A stretch of DNA of 6,020 nt from an uncultured Porphyromonadaceae bacterium (lineage in GTDB: Bacteria; Bacteroidota; Bacteroidia; Bacteroidales; Muribaculaceae). The DNA is taken from the NCBI GenBank assembly GCA_900555715.1, contig USMC01000072.1, positions 1 to 6,020 of the forward strand, read 5' to 3'. How positions within the stretch are numbered: position 1 is the stretch's first letter; each line of letters opens with the position of its first letter. Of this stretch, positions 1 through 6,020 are shown piece after piece. Position numbers and translations under genes: made by a program. Below the pieces are notes generated by a model. The model was not told the origin of the DNA. It saw only the letters and a program-made list of their open reading frames with translations, and did not search any database.

Positions 1-36
1 TAATATCAATAATGAGATGAGTATTTTCAGTTTCAT
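1..36 (-). CDS. Start of an exported or membrane protein, cut by the window edge
   Basis: Only the first 12 codons are visible, reading MKLKILISLLIL with no stop before the window ends. Two lysines followed by an unbroken run of Leu, Ile and Ser residues is the expected beginning of a signal peptide or an N-terminal membrane anchor. The ATG lies about 50 bases downstream of a good Bacteroidota-type promoter and beyond the terminator of the exporter operon, so this should be a separately transcribed gene on the same strand. No Shine-Dalgarno sequence precedes it, which is normal for the group. The function cannot be judged from 12 residues. A chance short open frame is possible, but the promoter, start codon and signal-like sequence agree with each other. 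Confidence 0.55.
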   Translation of the reverse strand, partial: MKLKILISLLIL

Positions 37-85
37 AGTCGAACGTCTTCAGAGGGTGTTTGTCTGGAACCTCTTATTCTGAAAA

Positions 86-117
86 CAAATGTAGTCTGAT
101 TTTGTGAGATCGGAAAA
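86..117 (-). promoter_or_regulatory. Bacteroidota-type promoter for the gene at the left edge
   Basis: Read on the minus strand, TACATTTG (93 down to 86) is an exact match to the TAnnTTTG -7 element. Twenty bases upstream of it is TTTT (117 down to 114), which matches three of the four bases of the -33 TTTG element. Transcription would start around position 80, giving a leader of roughly 40 bases before the ATG at 36. The promoter lies just past the exporter operon's terminator, so the downstream gene probably has its own control. Confidence 0.6.
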
Positions 118-120
118 CAT

Positions 121-155
121 AAAAAACCAAAAGGAAAAGATTCTTTCCCTTTTGG
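121..155 (-). terminator. Intrinsic terminator of the exporter operon
   Basis: The stem arms are CCAAAAGG (127-134) and CCTTTTGG (148-155). They pair over about 8 bp and continue inward through AAA/TTT pairing with one bulged base. On the minus strand the stem is followed directly by six Ts (126 down to 121), the classic rho-independent layout. It lies about 40 bases past the stop codon of the TolC-family gene. On the plus strand no T-run follows the stem, so it should act in one direction only. Confidence 0.9.
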
Positions 156-194
156 CTAATAATATGGAAGCTGTTTTGAAAAGGAGTTGCGGAC

Positions 195-1493
195 TCAGAA
201 TTTTGTTCCGTTGTAGAACATTATGATGCGCGCGCGGAGCAGATATTCATATCTTGCCTGCACTTCCTGTGCCAGCGAGGTCGTGTAGTCCGACTTTGCT
301 TTCTCAAACTCTGTCGCGTTCGCGCGTCCGTTGTTGTACTTCACAGCCATAGCATCGAACGCGGCTTTTGTGTTTGCCACTGCTTTTGCAGATGATTCCT
401 GCTGCTTGGCGGCGCGTACTGCCTGCGTGTGGGCTTGCATGATGGCTTTGTAGAGCTCGTTGCGGGCGTTGTCAAGTTCCAGGCGGGCACTCTCCACCTG
501 CAGGTTGGCGCGTTTCACACTGTTGCGGGTCGAGAATGCGTCGAAAATAGGCACTGACAGTGAGAAGCCTAATGTTTTGGCGAAATTGTGTCGCATCTGT
601 GCACTGAAACCTTCGTTCGAAAATCCGGAGGTCTTGTAGTAGTTGGTTCCTATTCCCGCATTGAACGACAGGCGCGGTATCCATCCTGCCTTGGCGACAG
701 ACACATTCTTCTCTGCTGCTATCTTGTTGAGCCTCCCGGCTTCGATGGTGTGGTTTATCGCCCAGGCGTTTGCGAAAACATCTTCGGGGGCTGGCAGAAG
801 AGGCGTGTAGTCTGACACCGGCTCGATTTCAAAGCCTTCCGCCGACGGAAGATTGAGCAGCTGACTGAGCTCAAGAACTGCCATGATGCTGTCGCTTTCT
901 GCGCCGGTGACGTTCAGTTCATCGCTGCTCACCTGTGCCTCTGCCTCGAAAATATCAAGTTCCGGAATCTTGCCGGCGTCGAGAAGTTCGCGGCGTCGGG
1001 CGAGTTCGTTTTTCGATATTTCAAGGTTGATACGTGCCACCTGAAGCATCTCGCCGGCATATAGTGCCTGGAGATACTGGCTTATGACATTAAGAGTGAC
1101 ATCGTCTTTCGCTGCTTCCACCTGCTCCAGAAGGGCGCGGAGGCTGGCACGGCTGTACGACAGATTGCGTACTGCCGACAACCCCTGGAATATCGGCAGA
1201 CTCAGATTGCCGCCCACGGAGAATGAGCTTGTGTTACGGTTGACATAGGTGTTTTCCGAGGTCAGACCGCGACCGAAGTTGAAATTCTGCGATCCGTAGG
1301 CACTCACTTCCGGCAGGAAGCGGTCTTTGGCGGCAGTGACTTCTATTTCGCCTTGTTGGGCGGACAGCTGGCGCTGTTTGATGTTGATGTTGTGCTCGAT
1401 GGCGTATTCGACGCAGCGGTCGAGTGTCCAGCTTTCGGCGCACATTGTCATTGCACCGATAGCTGCGAGTGCAGATAAGATTGTCCGTCTCAT
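195..1493 (-). CDS. TolC-family outer-membrane efflux channel
   Basis: This 432-residue protein would be the outer-membrane and periplasmic exit duct of the tripartite exporter, as a trimer. Residues 1-19 form a Sec signal peptide (MRR, hydrophobic stretch, cleavage probably after MCA), which supports this start. The mature protein opens with W-T-L-x-x-C-V-x-Y-A. The family's internal duplication is visible. The strand motif L-S-L-P-I-F (97-102) recurs as L-S-V-P-I-F (311-316). The helical-tip segment around L-D-A-G-K-I-P (171-177) has a counterpart around Y-N-N-G-R-A-N (386-392). Long charged, Ala-rich helices fill the rest. The length is usual for the family and the protein ends in Phe. It is the last gene of the operon, starting 3 bases after the adaptor's stop, with no Shine-Dalgarno sequence. 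The family assignment is secure; the partner is inferred from gene order and the adaptor's tip motif. Confidence 0.95.
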   Translation of the reverse strand: MRRTILSALAAIGAMTMCAESWTLDRCVEYAIEHNINIKQRQLSAQQGEIEVTAAKDRFLPEVSAYGSQNFNFGRGLTSENTYVNRNTSSFSVGGNLSLPIFQGLSAVRNLSYSRASLRALLEQVEAAKDDVTLNVISQYLQALYAGEMLQVARINLEISKNELARRRELLDAGKIPELDIFEAEAQVSSDELNVTGAESDSIMAVLELSQLLNLPSAEGFEIEPVSDYTPLLPAPEDVFANAWAINHTIEAGRLNKIAAEKNVSVAKAGWIPRLSFNAGIGTNYYKTSGFSNEGFSAQMRHNFAKTLGFSLSVPIFDAFSTRNSVKRANLQVESARLELDNARNELYKAIMQAHTQAVRAAKQQESSAKAVANTKAAFDAMAVKYNNGRANATEFEKAKSDYTTSLAQEVQARYEYLLRARIIMFYNGTKF

Positions 1494-1496
1494 GGC

Positions 1497-2591
1497 TTAA
1501 TTCATTATCTGTGCTCCGCGGACAACGGCGGTCGTGTCCACACCTTCCTTGATTTCTATGTTGATGCCGTCGCTCAGACCCGTAGTGACAGGGCGGCGCT
1601 CATAACTGTTGCTGGCACTGTCGGTTCTGATGAAGACAAATGTGCTGTCGCCTTCAAATGTTACTGTCGATTCCGGGAGCGTGATGACATCGCTGGCGCG
1701 TTCGAGCACGACAGTGGCATTTGCCGAGTAGCCGGCACGAAGACCTTCAGGATTGTCGATTACAAGCGCAGCCTTGATTTCGAAAGAGTTGGCGCCGCTG
1801 CTGTCGTCGCCTTTGGGCGAGATGTATTCTATTGTAGCAAGCGGTTTGAGGTCGGGCATGGCGCCGATGGAAATGTCCATGGGCATACCGAGACGCAGGC
1901 TGCCTACTTCGGTCTCGTCGACGTTGCCTTTGAATATCAGCTTGTTCATATCGGCGACGGTGGCGATGGTTGTGCCGTCGTTCATCGTATTTGCCTGGAT
2001 GACAGAAGAACCGACCTTAACCGGCACGTCGAGAACCAGACCGGTGATGGTGGCGCGGACGAGAGTGTTGCTTTCGGATGCGTTATATTTGGAGACGCCC
2101 TCGCGGACAATGTTGTAAGAGTCTTCCGCCGATTCGAGTTCTTCTTTTGCCTTTTTATAGTTCTTTTCGCTTGTCTCGAATTCCTCGCGTGAAATCACTT
2201 TCTTCTCGTATAGCGCTTTGTCGCGTTCATATTTCACATTGGCGTCTTCGAGTTCGATTTTTGCGTTTGTCACTCGGTTCAGGGCTGACGACAGCTGCGA
2301 ATCGTCGGGTATGACTTTGATTTTTGCTATCACATCGCCTTCATTCACATTGTCGCCGGCTTCTACCAGGATTTCGCTGATGATGCCTGATATCTGCGGC
2401 TTGATTTCAATCTCGTCGCGCGGCTCTATCTTGCCGGTGAGCACGGTGGAGCGCTCTATGCTGCCGCGGCTCGGCGAGACTGTGGAGTAACTGGTTTCTG
2501 GTGTCTGGCTGTTGCGGTAGAGGAACACGAATGTTCCCACGAAAAATACTGCGATAAACACCCATAACAGGATGCGGAATACCTTTTTCAT
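1497..2591 (-). CDS. MacA/HlyD-type periplasmic adaptor (membrane fusion protein)
   Basis: This 364-residue adaptor would bridge the inner-membrane ABC permeases and the TolC-type channel. Domains in order: an N-terminal membrane anchor (about 6-25, no cleavage site seen); the first half of the lipoyl/barrel-sandwich domain (about 59-92, with V-E-A-G-D-N-V-x-E-G-D); a Lys/Glu-rich coiled-coil hairpin (about 98-165); the second lipoyl half (about 176-205, with T-G-L-V-L-D-V-P-V-K-V-G); a beta-barrel domain (about 215-297); and a membrane-proximal C-terminal domain. At the hairpin turn R123, L127 and S134 fit the R-x3-L-x6-S motif by which MacA and AcrA adaptors meet TolC. The gene starts 9 bases after the second permease gene and ends 3 bases before the channel gene. 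The pairing with MacB-type permeases makes a MacA-like role more likely than an RND-pump role. The substrate is unknown. Confidence 0.94.
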   Translation of the reverse strand: MKKVFRILLWVFIAVFFVGTFVFLYRNSQTPETSYSTVSPSRGSIERSTVLTGKIEPRDEIEIKPQISGIISEILVEAGDNVNEGDVIAKIKVIPDDSQLSSALNRVTNAKIELEDANVKYERDKALYEKKVISREEFETSEKNYKKAKEELESAEDSYNIVREGVSKYNASESNTLVRATITGLVLDVPVKVGSSVIQANTMNDGTTIATVADMNKLIFKGNVDETEVGSLRLGMPMDISIGAMPDLKPLATIEYISPKGDDSSGANSFEIKAALVIDNPEGLRAGYSANATVVLERASDVITLPESTVTFEGDSTFVFIRTDSASNSYERRPVTTGLSDGINIEIKEGVDTTAVVRGAQIMN

Positions 2592-2600
2592 AATATATGC

Positions 2601-3848
2601 TTATTTGTCGTTGATTGCTTCTATTGGTTTGATTTTCATTGCTTTTATGGCGGGAAGTGTGCCTGCGGCGCACCCTAAGATGAAGAAAATGAAGATGATG
2701 GACACCGCGGCGCTGAAGTTTATGCCGAAGCCTGCCATGCCGTTGAGCGGATCGGCGGTCACGTGGTCGGCGATGGCAAGTATTATCGAGGCGAAGCACA
2801 CGCCGGCGGTGCCTGCTACAAGTGTGAGGACAATGCTTTCTGAAAGAACCTGCATCGTGATGTCGCGCGGACGCGCACCTATGGCACGCCGGATGCCGAA
2901 CTCGTGAGTGCGTTCCTTGACGATTATCCACATTATGTTGCCGACGCCTATGACGCCTGCCATCAGAGAGCCTATGCCTACGAAAAACGCCAGAAGAGCT
3001 ATGCCGAGAAACATATTGTCTACCATCTCGAACATTTCAGAGATGTCCATGAAACCGATGGCGTTCTTGTCGTCCGGGTGTATGGCATGGCGGCGGCTGA
3101 GTACGCGGCGGATGGCATCCTCGTTTTCCGACGGGTTATGACCTTGCGGGGCGATATAAGGGAAGAAATCTACTTTGTTGCCCATGTTGAAGGTCTTGCG
3201 CGCTGTGCTGTTGGGAACAAGGTACGAGTCGTCGAGCCTGCCGGCGATGCTTGCCTCGCCTTTCTGTCCGATTGTGCCGATGACAGTGAACGATATGCCG
3301 TTGAGAGTCATTCGTTTGCCTGTCGGGTCTTCGTTGCCGAAAAGTTCGTTGGCTATATTGCGTCCGACGGCGACGACTTTCTTGGCATATTTCTCGTCGC
3401 TTTCGTTGATGAACCGTCCGGAATATATCACCGGAGTCACGATGTTTTTGTACTGTGGTTCGGCGCCGATAAAGTTGCCGCGTTTGGAGCGGGTGGAGTA
3501 GACGCCGGTGCAGCCCCTCGATGTTATCGACGATGAACTTTCTATCGCCGGAGCCACCTGACGGATGGCTTCGACGTCTTCGGTGGTGATGCTCCAGCCT
3601 GAACCCTTGTTGAAGCCCATGTACGACATGGACCGAGGTTCGCTGAATACGGCGCCCATGTTTGTCGAGAAGCCGGCGAAATTGCGGCTCATCACTCCTT
3701 TGAATCCGTCGGCGCCCCCGGTGAGCAGTGCCAGCATCGCTGTGCCCCAGAAGATACCGAAGGCAGTCAGGAATGTCCGGGTCTTGTTGCGGGCGAGAGA
3801 CGCACCTATCTCGCGCCAGTTGTCTATGTCTAATAGTCCGGTTTTCAT
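2601..3848 (-). CDS. MacB/FtsX-type ABC permease, second subunit (permease B)
   Basis: This 415-residue inner-membrane subunit has MacB topology. TM1 lies at about 26-45, followed by a large periplasmic MacB core domain (about 46-278). The C-terminal FtsX domain has TM2 (about 281-310), TM3 (about 336-360) and TM4 (about 378-401). Directly after TM2 comes K-E-R-T-H-E-F-G-I-R-R-A-I-G-A (311-325), the cytoplasmic segment conserved in this family. The protein ends in I-K-P-I-E-A-I-N-D-K, also typical. It has no ATPase domain, unlike E. coli MacB, so it must use the separate ATPase at the head of the operon. It resembles permease A in the membrane part but differs in the periplasmic domain. It starts one base after the stop of permease A. 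LolCE-like lipoprotein transport is a less likely alternative, because an adaptor and a channel follow. Confidence 0.93.
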   Translation of the reverse strand: MKTGLLDIDNWREIGASLARNKTRTFLTAFGIFWGTAMLALLTGGADGFKGVMSRNFAGFSTNMGAVFSEPRSMSYMGFNKGSGWSITTEDVEAIRQVAPAIESSSSITSRGCTGVYSTRSKRGNFIGAEPQYKNIVTPVIYSGRFINESDEKYAKKVVAVGRNIANELFGNEDPTGKRMTLNGISFTVIGTIGQKGEASIAGRLDDSYLVPNSTARKTFNMGNKVDFFPYIAPQGHNPSENEDAIRRVLSRRHAIHPDDKNAIGFMDISEMFEMVDNMFLGIALLAFFVGIGSLMAGVIGVGNIMWIIVKERTHEFGIRRAIGARPRDITMQVLSESIVLTLVAGTAGVCFASIILAIADHVTADPLNGMAGFGINFSAAVSIIFIFFILGCAAGTLPAIKAMKIKPIEAINDK

Positions 3849-3849
3849 A

Positions 3850-5070
3850 TCATTCGTCGCGCAGAGCTTCTACTGGTTTTACTTTTATTGCATTCAATGC
3901 CGGGAACAGACCGGCGAGAGCACCCGCGGCGATAAGTGCGAGAGTGACCTGCAGCGCTATCGAAATATCGACGGTAGGGTTGGTGAAGCCTTCGGCGTTC
4001 TTGGTGAAATAGTCCACTATCTGAAGTACTATCATGCCTGCCGCGATGCCGATATAGCCGAACAATGCGGTAAGTCCGATGCTTTCGGCGATCACCTGAG
4101 TCAGGATTGAGCGTGGTTTGGCGCCGATAGCGCGGCGGATACCGATTTCATGTGTACGCTCGCGCACAGATACGAACATGATGTTGCTTACGCCGACGAT
4201 GCCGGTCAGCAATGTAAGAATGCCGATTATCCACACGGCGACGTTCAGTATCTTACCGCCTTTCTGGCTCTGGATATACGATTCGAAGCGGTTCCACGTC
4301 CATACAGCCGACATGTCGTCGTCGGCAAAATGATGCTCTTTGCCGAGGCTCGCGCGTATGTCGTTTTCGGCTTTCACCGATTCTTCGAGTGTCTTGATGT
4401 CGCCGATGCTGACATCTATCTGCTCTGCTTTCGGTGTGTTGCCTGTTATGGCTTTGTAGGTTGTGTAGGGTATGAAGCTTTCGCGTGTCCAGTCGTGCGA
4501 GTACACTCCTACGACGATCCATGCAAGTCCCATCGATCTTACGGTCTTGCCGAGTGCTTCCTCTGCGGAACCGAAGAGCGTCTCAGCCTTGCTGTCGCGG
4601 AGGACTATCGCTTTTCTGTTCGCCGCGATATCGTTTTCGTTGAGGAACCTGCCGTAGCTGATGTTGATGCGCTGCGTTTTTGCATAGCCGGGGTAAACGG
4701 CTGATAAGCCGCCGCTGACATAGTCTTTGTCGGTACTTATTTTGGCAGTGTCGTTGCTTGCTGTGGCTTCTGCTTTAGTCACAGTCTCTGGATTGTCTCT
4801 TATTATGGCATCAAGGTCGGATGTCCGTAGCTCTATGCTCCGTCCCTCCTTATATCCTTTATATGGTTTGCCGGTATATCCGCCCCAAACCGAGACGACA
4901 TTGTTCACCCTCGTCGCCACACGTTGCTCGAAGTAATTCGTTACTCCGCGTGAGGCTCCTAAAAGGATAATAAGCATGAAAATACCCCACGACACTGATA
5001 TTCCAGTCAGGACAGTGCGCAGTTTGTTGTTGCGCAACGTCTGTCCGATTTCTCTGATTAGGTCAAGCAT
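3850..5070 (-). CDS. MacB/FtsX-type ABC permease, first subunit (permease A)
   Basis: This 406-residue inner-membrane subunit opens with R-x-N-K-L-R-T-x-L-T-G before TM1 (about 19-39), as is typical of MacB-type permeases. A periplasmic core domain covers about 40-272. The FtsX domain follows, with TM2 (about 274-301), TM3 (about 328-353) and TM4 (about 370-392). The segment R-E-R-T-H-E-I-G-I-R-R-A-I-G-A (303-317) follows TM2, and the C-terminus is V-K-P-V-E-A-L-R-D-E. The start codon lies inside the end of the ATPase gene (8-base overlap), which suggests translational coupling and balanced production. MacB works as a dimer, so two different permeases in one operon suggest a heterodimer of A and B; this is inferred, not shown. 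Mechanotransmission from the ATPase through the periplasmic domain to the adaptor would follow the MacB model. Confidence 0.94.
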   Translation of the reverse strand: MLDLIREIGQTLRNNKLRTVLTGISVSWGIFMLIILLGASRGVTNYFEQRVATRVNNVVSVWGGYTGKPYKGYKEGRSIELRTSDLDAIIRDNPETVTKAEATASNDTAKISTDKDYVSGGLSAVYPGYAKTQRINISYGRFLNENDIAANRKAIVLRDSKAETLFGSAEEALGKTVRSMGLAWIVVGVYSHDWTRESFIPYTTYKAITGNTPKAEQIDVSIGDIKTLEESVKAENDIRASLGKEHHFADDDMSAVWTWNRFESYIQSQKGGKILNVAVWIIGILTLLTGIVGVSNIMFVSVRERTHEIGIRRAIGAKPRSILTQVIAESIGLTALFGYIGIAAGMIVLQIVDYFTKNAEGFTNPTVDISIALQVTLALIAAGALAGLFPALNAIKVKPVEALRDE

Positions 5071-5731
5071 TGTTGTCTGTTATCTGTCCGTCTACAATGC
5101 GGATGATGCGGTCGGTGGCAGCGCCCACACCAGGATCGTGAGTGACGATGACGATGGTCATACCCTCGTCGTTCAGTTTCCTGAACACTTCCATGACCTC
5201 TTTCGACGTCTTTGAGTCCAGAGCGCCTGTCGGTTCGTCTGCAAGGATTATCGAAGGATTCGTAACCATAGCCCGTGCTATTGCGACACGCTGCTTCTGA
5301 CCGCCTGACAGTTCGCCCGGCAGATGGGTGGCGCGGTCGGCAAGCCCCATACGTTCAAGTTCTGCCATTGCCATGGCATTGCGTTTGCGACGGCTGATGC
5401 CGCGGTAGAACAGCGGCAGAGCGACATTTTCAAGCGCGTTCTTATAATTTATTAGGTTGAACGACTGGAATACGAACCCGATAAGCTTGTTCCTGAGCTC
5501 AGCAGCGCAGTTTTCGCTGAGGTTGCGTATCAACTGACCGTCGAGATAGTATTCGCCGCTGTCGTAATTGTCAAGAATACCTAATATATTAAGCAATGTC
5601 GACTTTCCGGAACCGGAAGCTCCCATGATCGACACTAACTCACCACGCGCAATCTCAAGATTTATGTTCTTGAGAACATGGAGCGGTACCACGCCGGGGT
5701 AAGTCTTGTTTACATCTGTTAGTTTAATCAT
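5063..5731 (-). CDS. MacB/LolD-type ABC transporter ATPase
   Basis: This 222-residue cytoplasmic ATPase powers the exporter. All catalytic motifs are intact: the A-loop aromatic Tyr11, Walker A G-A-S-G-S-G-K-S (37-44), Q-loop Gln89 within F-V-F-Q-S-F-N-L, signature L-S-G-G-Q (141-145), Walker B I-I-L-A-D-E (161-166) with catalytic Glu166, the D-loop around A-L-D (170-172) and the switch His198. The length and the phrase A-D-E-P-T-G-A-L-D-S-K-T are usual for the MacB/LolD/FtsE group. It has no membrane segment, so it must pair with the two separate permeases encoded next. It is the first gene of the operon. The upstream bases are AT-rich without a Shine-Dalgarno sequence. From this protein alone LolD could not be excluded, but the adaptor and channel genes downstream favour a MacAB-TolC type exporter. 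Confidence 0.95.
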   Translation of the reverse strand: MIKLTDVNKTYPGVVPLHVLKNINLEIARGELVSIMGASGSGKSTLLNILGILDNYDSGEYYLDGQLIRNLSENCAAELRNKLIGFVFQSFNLINYKNALENVALPLFYRGISRRKRNAMAMAELERMGLADRATHLPGELSGGQKQRVAIARAMVTNPSIILADEPTGALDSKTSKEVMEVFRKLNDEGMTIVIVTHDPGVGAATDRIIRIVDGQITDNNA

Positions 5732-5818
5732 ACTTTAATATAGGGTTAGATTGTAGCTTTTTCTCATTAGACGCAGAAAGTCTTATTATATTACACGTCG
5801 CATCAAAAAATATTAACT

Positions 5819-5854
5819 TTCCCGGCATTCTTGCCTTTTCTAAGTTCCCGGAAT
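5819..5854. repeat. Short direct repeat upstream of the exporter operon
   Basis: TTCCCGGCAT (5819-5828) recurs as TTCCCGGAAT (5845-5854), nine of ten bases identical, with starts 26 bases apart. The pair lies between the candidate operon promoter and the ATPase start codon. The spacing is near two and a half helical turns. It could be a pair of protein-binding sites or a chance match in a short region; nothing else in the sequence decides this. Confidence 0.35.
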
Positions 5855-5869
5855 GGCACATTATGTAAA

Positions 5870-5898
5870 CAAATGTTAAATATATGTTTTAAAGCAAA
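5870..5898 (-). promoter_or_regulatory. Candidate promoter of the exporter operon
   Basis: On the minus strand, TTTG (5898 down to 5895) is followed after 17 bases by AACATTTG (5877 down to 5870), which matches five of the six fixed bases of TAnnTTTG. The spacing is shorter than the usual 19-21 bases, so the promoter would be weak or need help. No exact -7 element occurs on this strand between here and the ATPase start, making this the best candidate. The leader would be about 130 bases long and would contain the TTCCCGG direct repeat. Confidence 0.4.
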
Positions 5899-5914
5899 GT
5901 TTTTCCTGAAAATA

Positions 5915-5946
5915 TTTGGTGGTTTCGGAAGAAGGGAGTAATTTTG
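5915..5946 (+). promoter_or_regulatory. Strong divergent Bacteroidota-type promoter
   Basis: TTTG (5915-5918) and TAATTTTG (5939-5946) are exact matches to the -33 and -7 elements, separated by 20 bases. Transcription would start near 5952 and run off the right edge of the window. The -33 element lies 17 bases from that of the candidate minus-strand promoter, so the two may share a control region. The gene served is not visible here. Confidence 0.75.
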
Positions 5947-5950
5947 CACT

Positions 5951-5994
5951 CGCTTTCGGGAAGCACCCCGCGAGCGATTGCAAGAGAGCAGTCG
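5951..5994 (+). other. Structured 5' leader with two adjacent hairpins
   Basis: Hairpin 1 pairs CGCTTTCGGG (5951-5960) with CCCGCGAGCG (5967-5976): ten positions with one U-C mismatch and one G-U pair, and a six-base loop AAGCAC. Hairpin 2 pairs CGATTGC (5975-5981) with GCAGTCG (5988-5994): seven positions including one G-U pair, and a six-base loop AAGAGA. The two share only bases 5975-5976, so they can stack end to end or compete at that junction. They begin at the predicted start of the plus-strand transcript and are followed by an A-rich stretch up to the window edge. No T-run follows either stem, so this is not an intrinsic terminator. It may stabilise the mRNA or act as a cis-regulatory element for the gene beyond the window. 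I do not recognise a known riboswitch or ribosomal-protein leader. Confidence 0.6.
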
Positions 5995-6020
5995 AAATGA
6001 TAAAATAAGTTAAAATACGA

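Noticed and set aside
1437..1493. Possible lipoprotein signal at Cys18 of the TolC-family protein
   Set aside because: The residues before the cysteine (M-T-M) do not fit a lipobox, and a signal peptidase I site just after M-C-A is more natural.
2407..2931. Minus-strand 174-codon frame overlapping the adaptor and permease B genes
   Set aside because: It is a frame-shifted reading of the two real genes, extremely rich in Arg and His, with no family resemblance.
2904..4704. Long plus-strand open frames of about 180-210 codons opposite the permease genes (2904-3536, 3565-4110, 4150-4704)
   Set aside because: They lie wholly antisense to well-supported permease genes, have no recognisable domains or promoters, and their composition (rich in Cys, Tyr, Val and Ala in odd arrangements) is what reverse-strand reading of these genes would give.
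5804..5812. Alternative exporter promoter -7 element, TATTTTTTG on the minus strand
   Set aside because: The spacing inside the element is one base too long and no TTTG-like element occurs 17-21 bases upstream.
5951..5976. Hairpin 1 as an intrinsic terminator
   Set aside because: No T-run follows it on either strand, and it lies directly after a strong promoter rather than after a gene.
5997..6008. ATG at 5997 as the start of the divergent gene or a leader peptide
   Set aside because: It reads Met-Ile-Lys and then stops. Three codons give no support for a peptide, so the real start must lie beyond the window.
1..6020. tRNA or rRNA genes, CRISPR arrays, insertion sequences, frameshifted genes
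   Set aside because: No repeat-spacer pattern, inverted terminal repeats, transposase-like frame, cloverleaf or rRNA-like segment was found, and all five exporter genes are intact.

Overview
The window looks like chromosomal DNA from a member of the Bacteroidota, most likely Bacteroidales. Three things suggest this. The promoters fit the Bacteroidota pattern (TTTG, about 20 bases, then TAnnTTTG). None of the genes has a Shine-Dalgarno sequence. The outer-membrane protein has the W-T-L-x-x-C-V-x-Y-A opening common in Bacteroidota TolC-family proteins. Genes are of moderate GC content and the two intergenic gaps are AT-rich. The genus cannot be fixed from this sequence.

Almost the whole window is one tightly packed minus-strand operon, read from right to left: ABC ATPase (5063-5731), FtsX/MacB-type permease A (3850-5070), permease B (2601-3848), HlyD/MacA-type periplasmic adaptor (1497-2591) and TolC-family outer-membrane factor (195-1493). 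Junctions are an 8-base overlap, then gaps of 1, 9 and 3 bases, so the genes are almost certainly co-transcribed and probably translationally coupled. A strong intrinsic terminator (121-155) lies about 40 bases past the last stop codon.

Together the five genes encode a complete tripartite ABC exporter of the MacAB-TolC type. The ATPase and MacB-like membrane part, which form one fused protein in E. coli MacB, are separate here. The membrane part comes as two clearly different permeases, which implies a heterodimer. The adaptor keeps an R-x3-L-x6-S motif at its hairpin tip, the known tip-to-tip contact with TolC-type channels. The sequence does not show the substrate; peptides, antimicrobials, glycolipids or lipoproteins are all possible for this family.

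The left edge (1-117) holds a second minus-strand transcription unit: a good promoter and the first 12 codons of a gene whose product starts with a signal-peptide-like segment. The right gap (5732-6020) holds a weak candidate promoter for the exporter operon and a strong divergent plus-strand promoter. The latter is followed by a leader with two adjacent hairpins, belonging to a gene beyond the window. This structured leader is the least explained part of the window. The exporter itself is a well-known type with an instructive split and two-permease layout rather than a new system.
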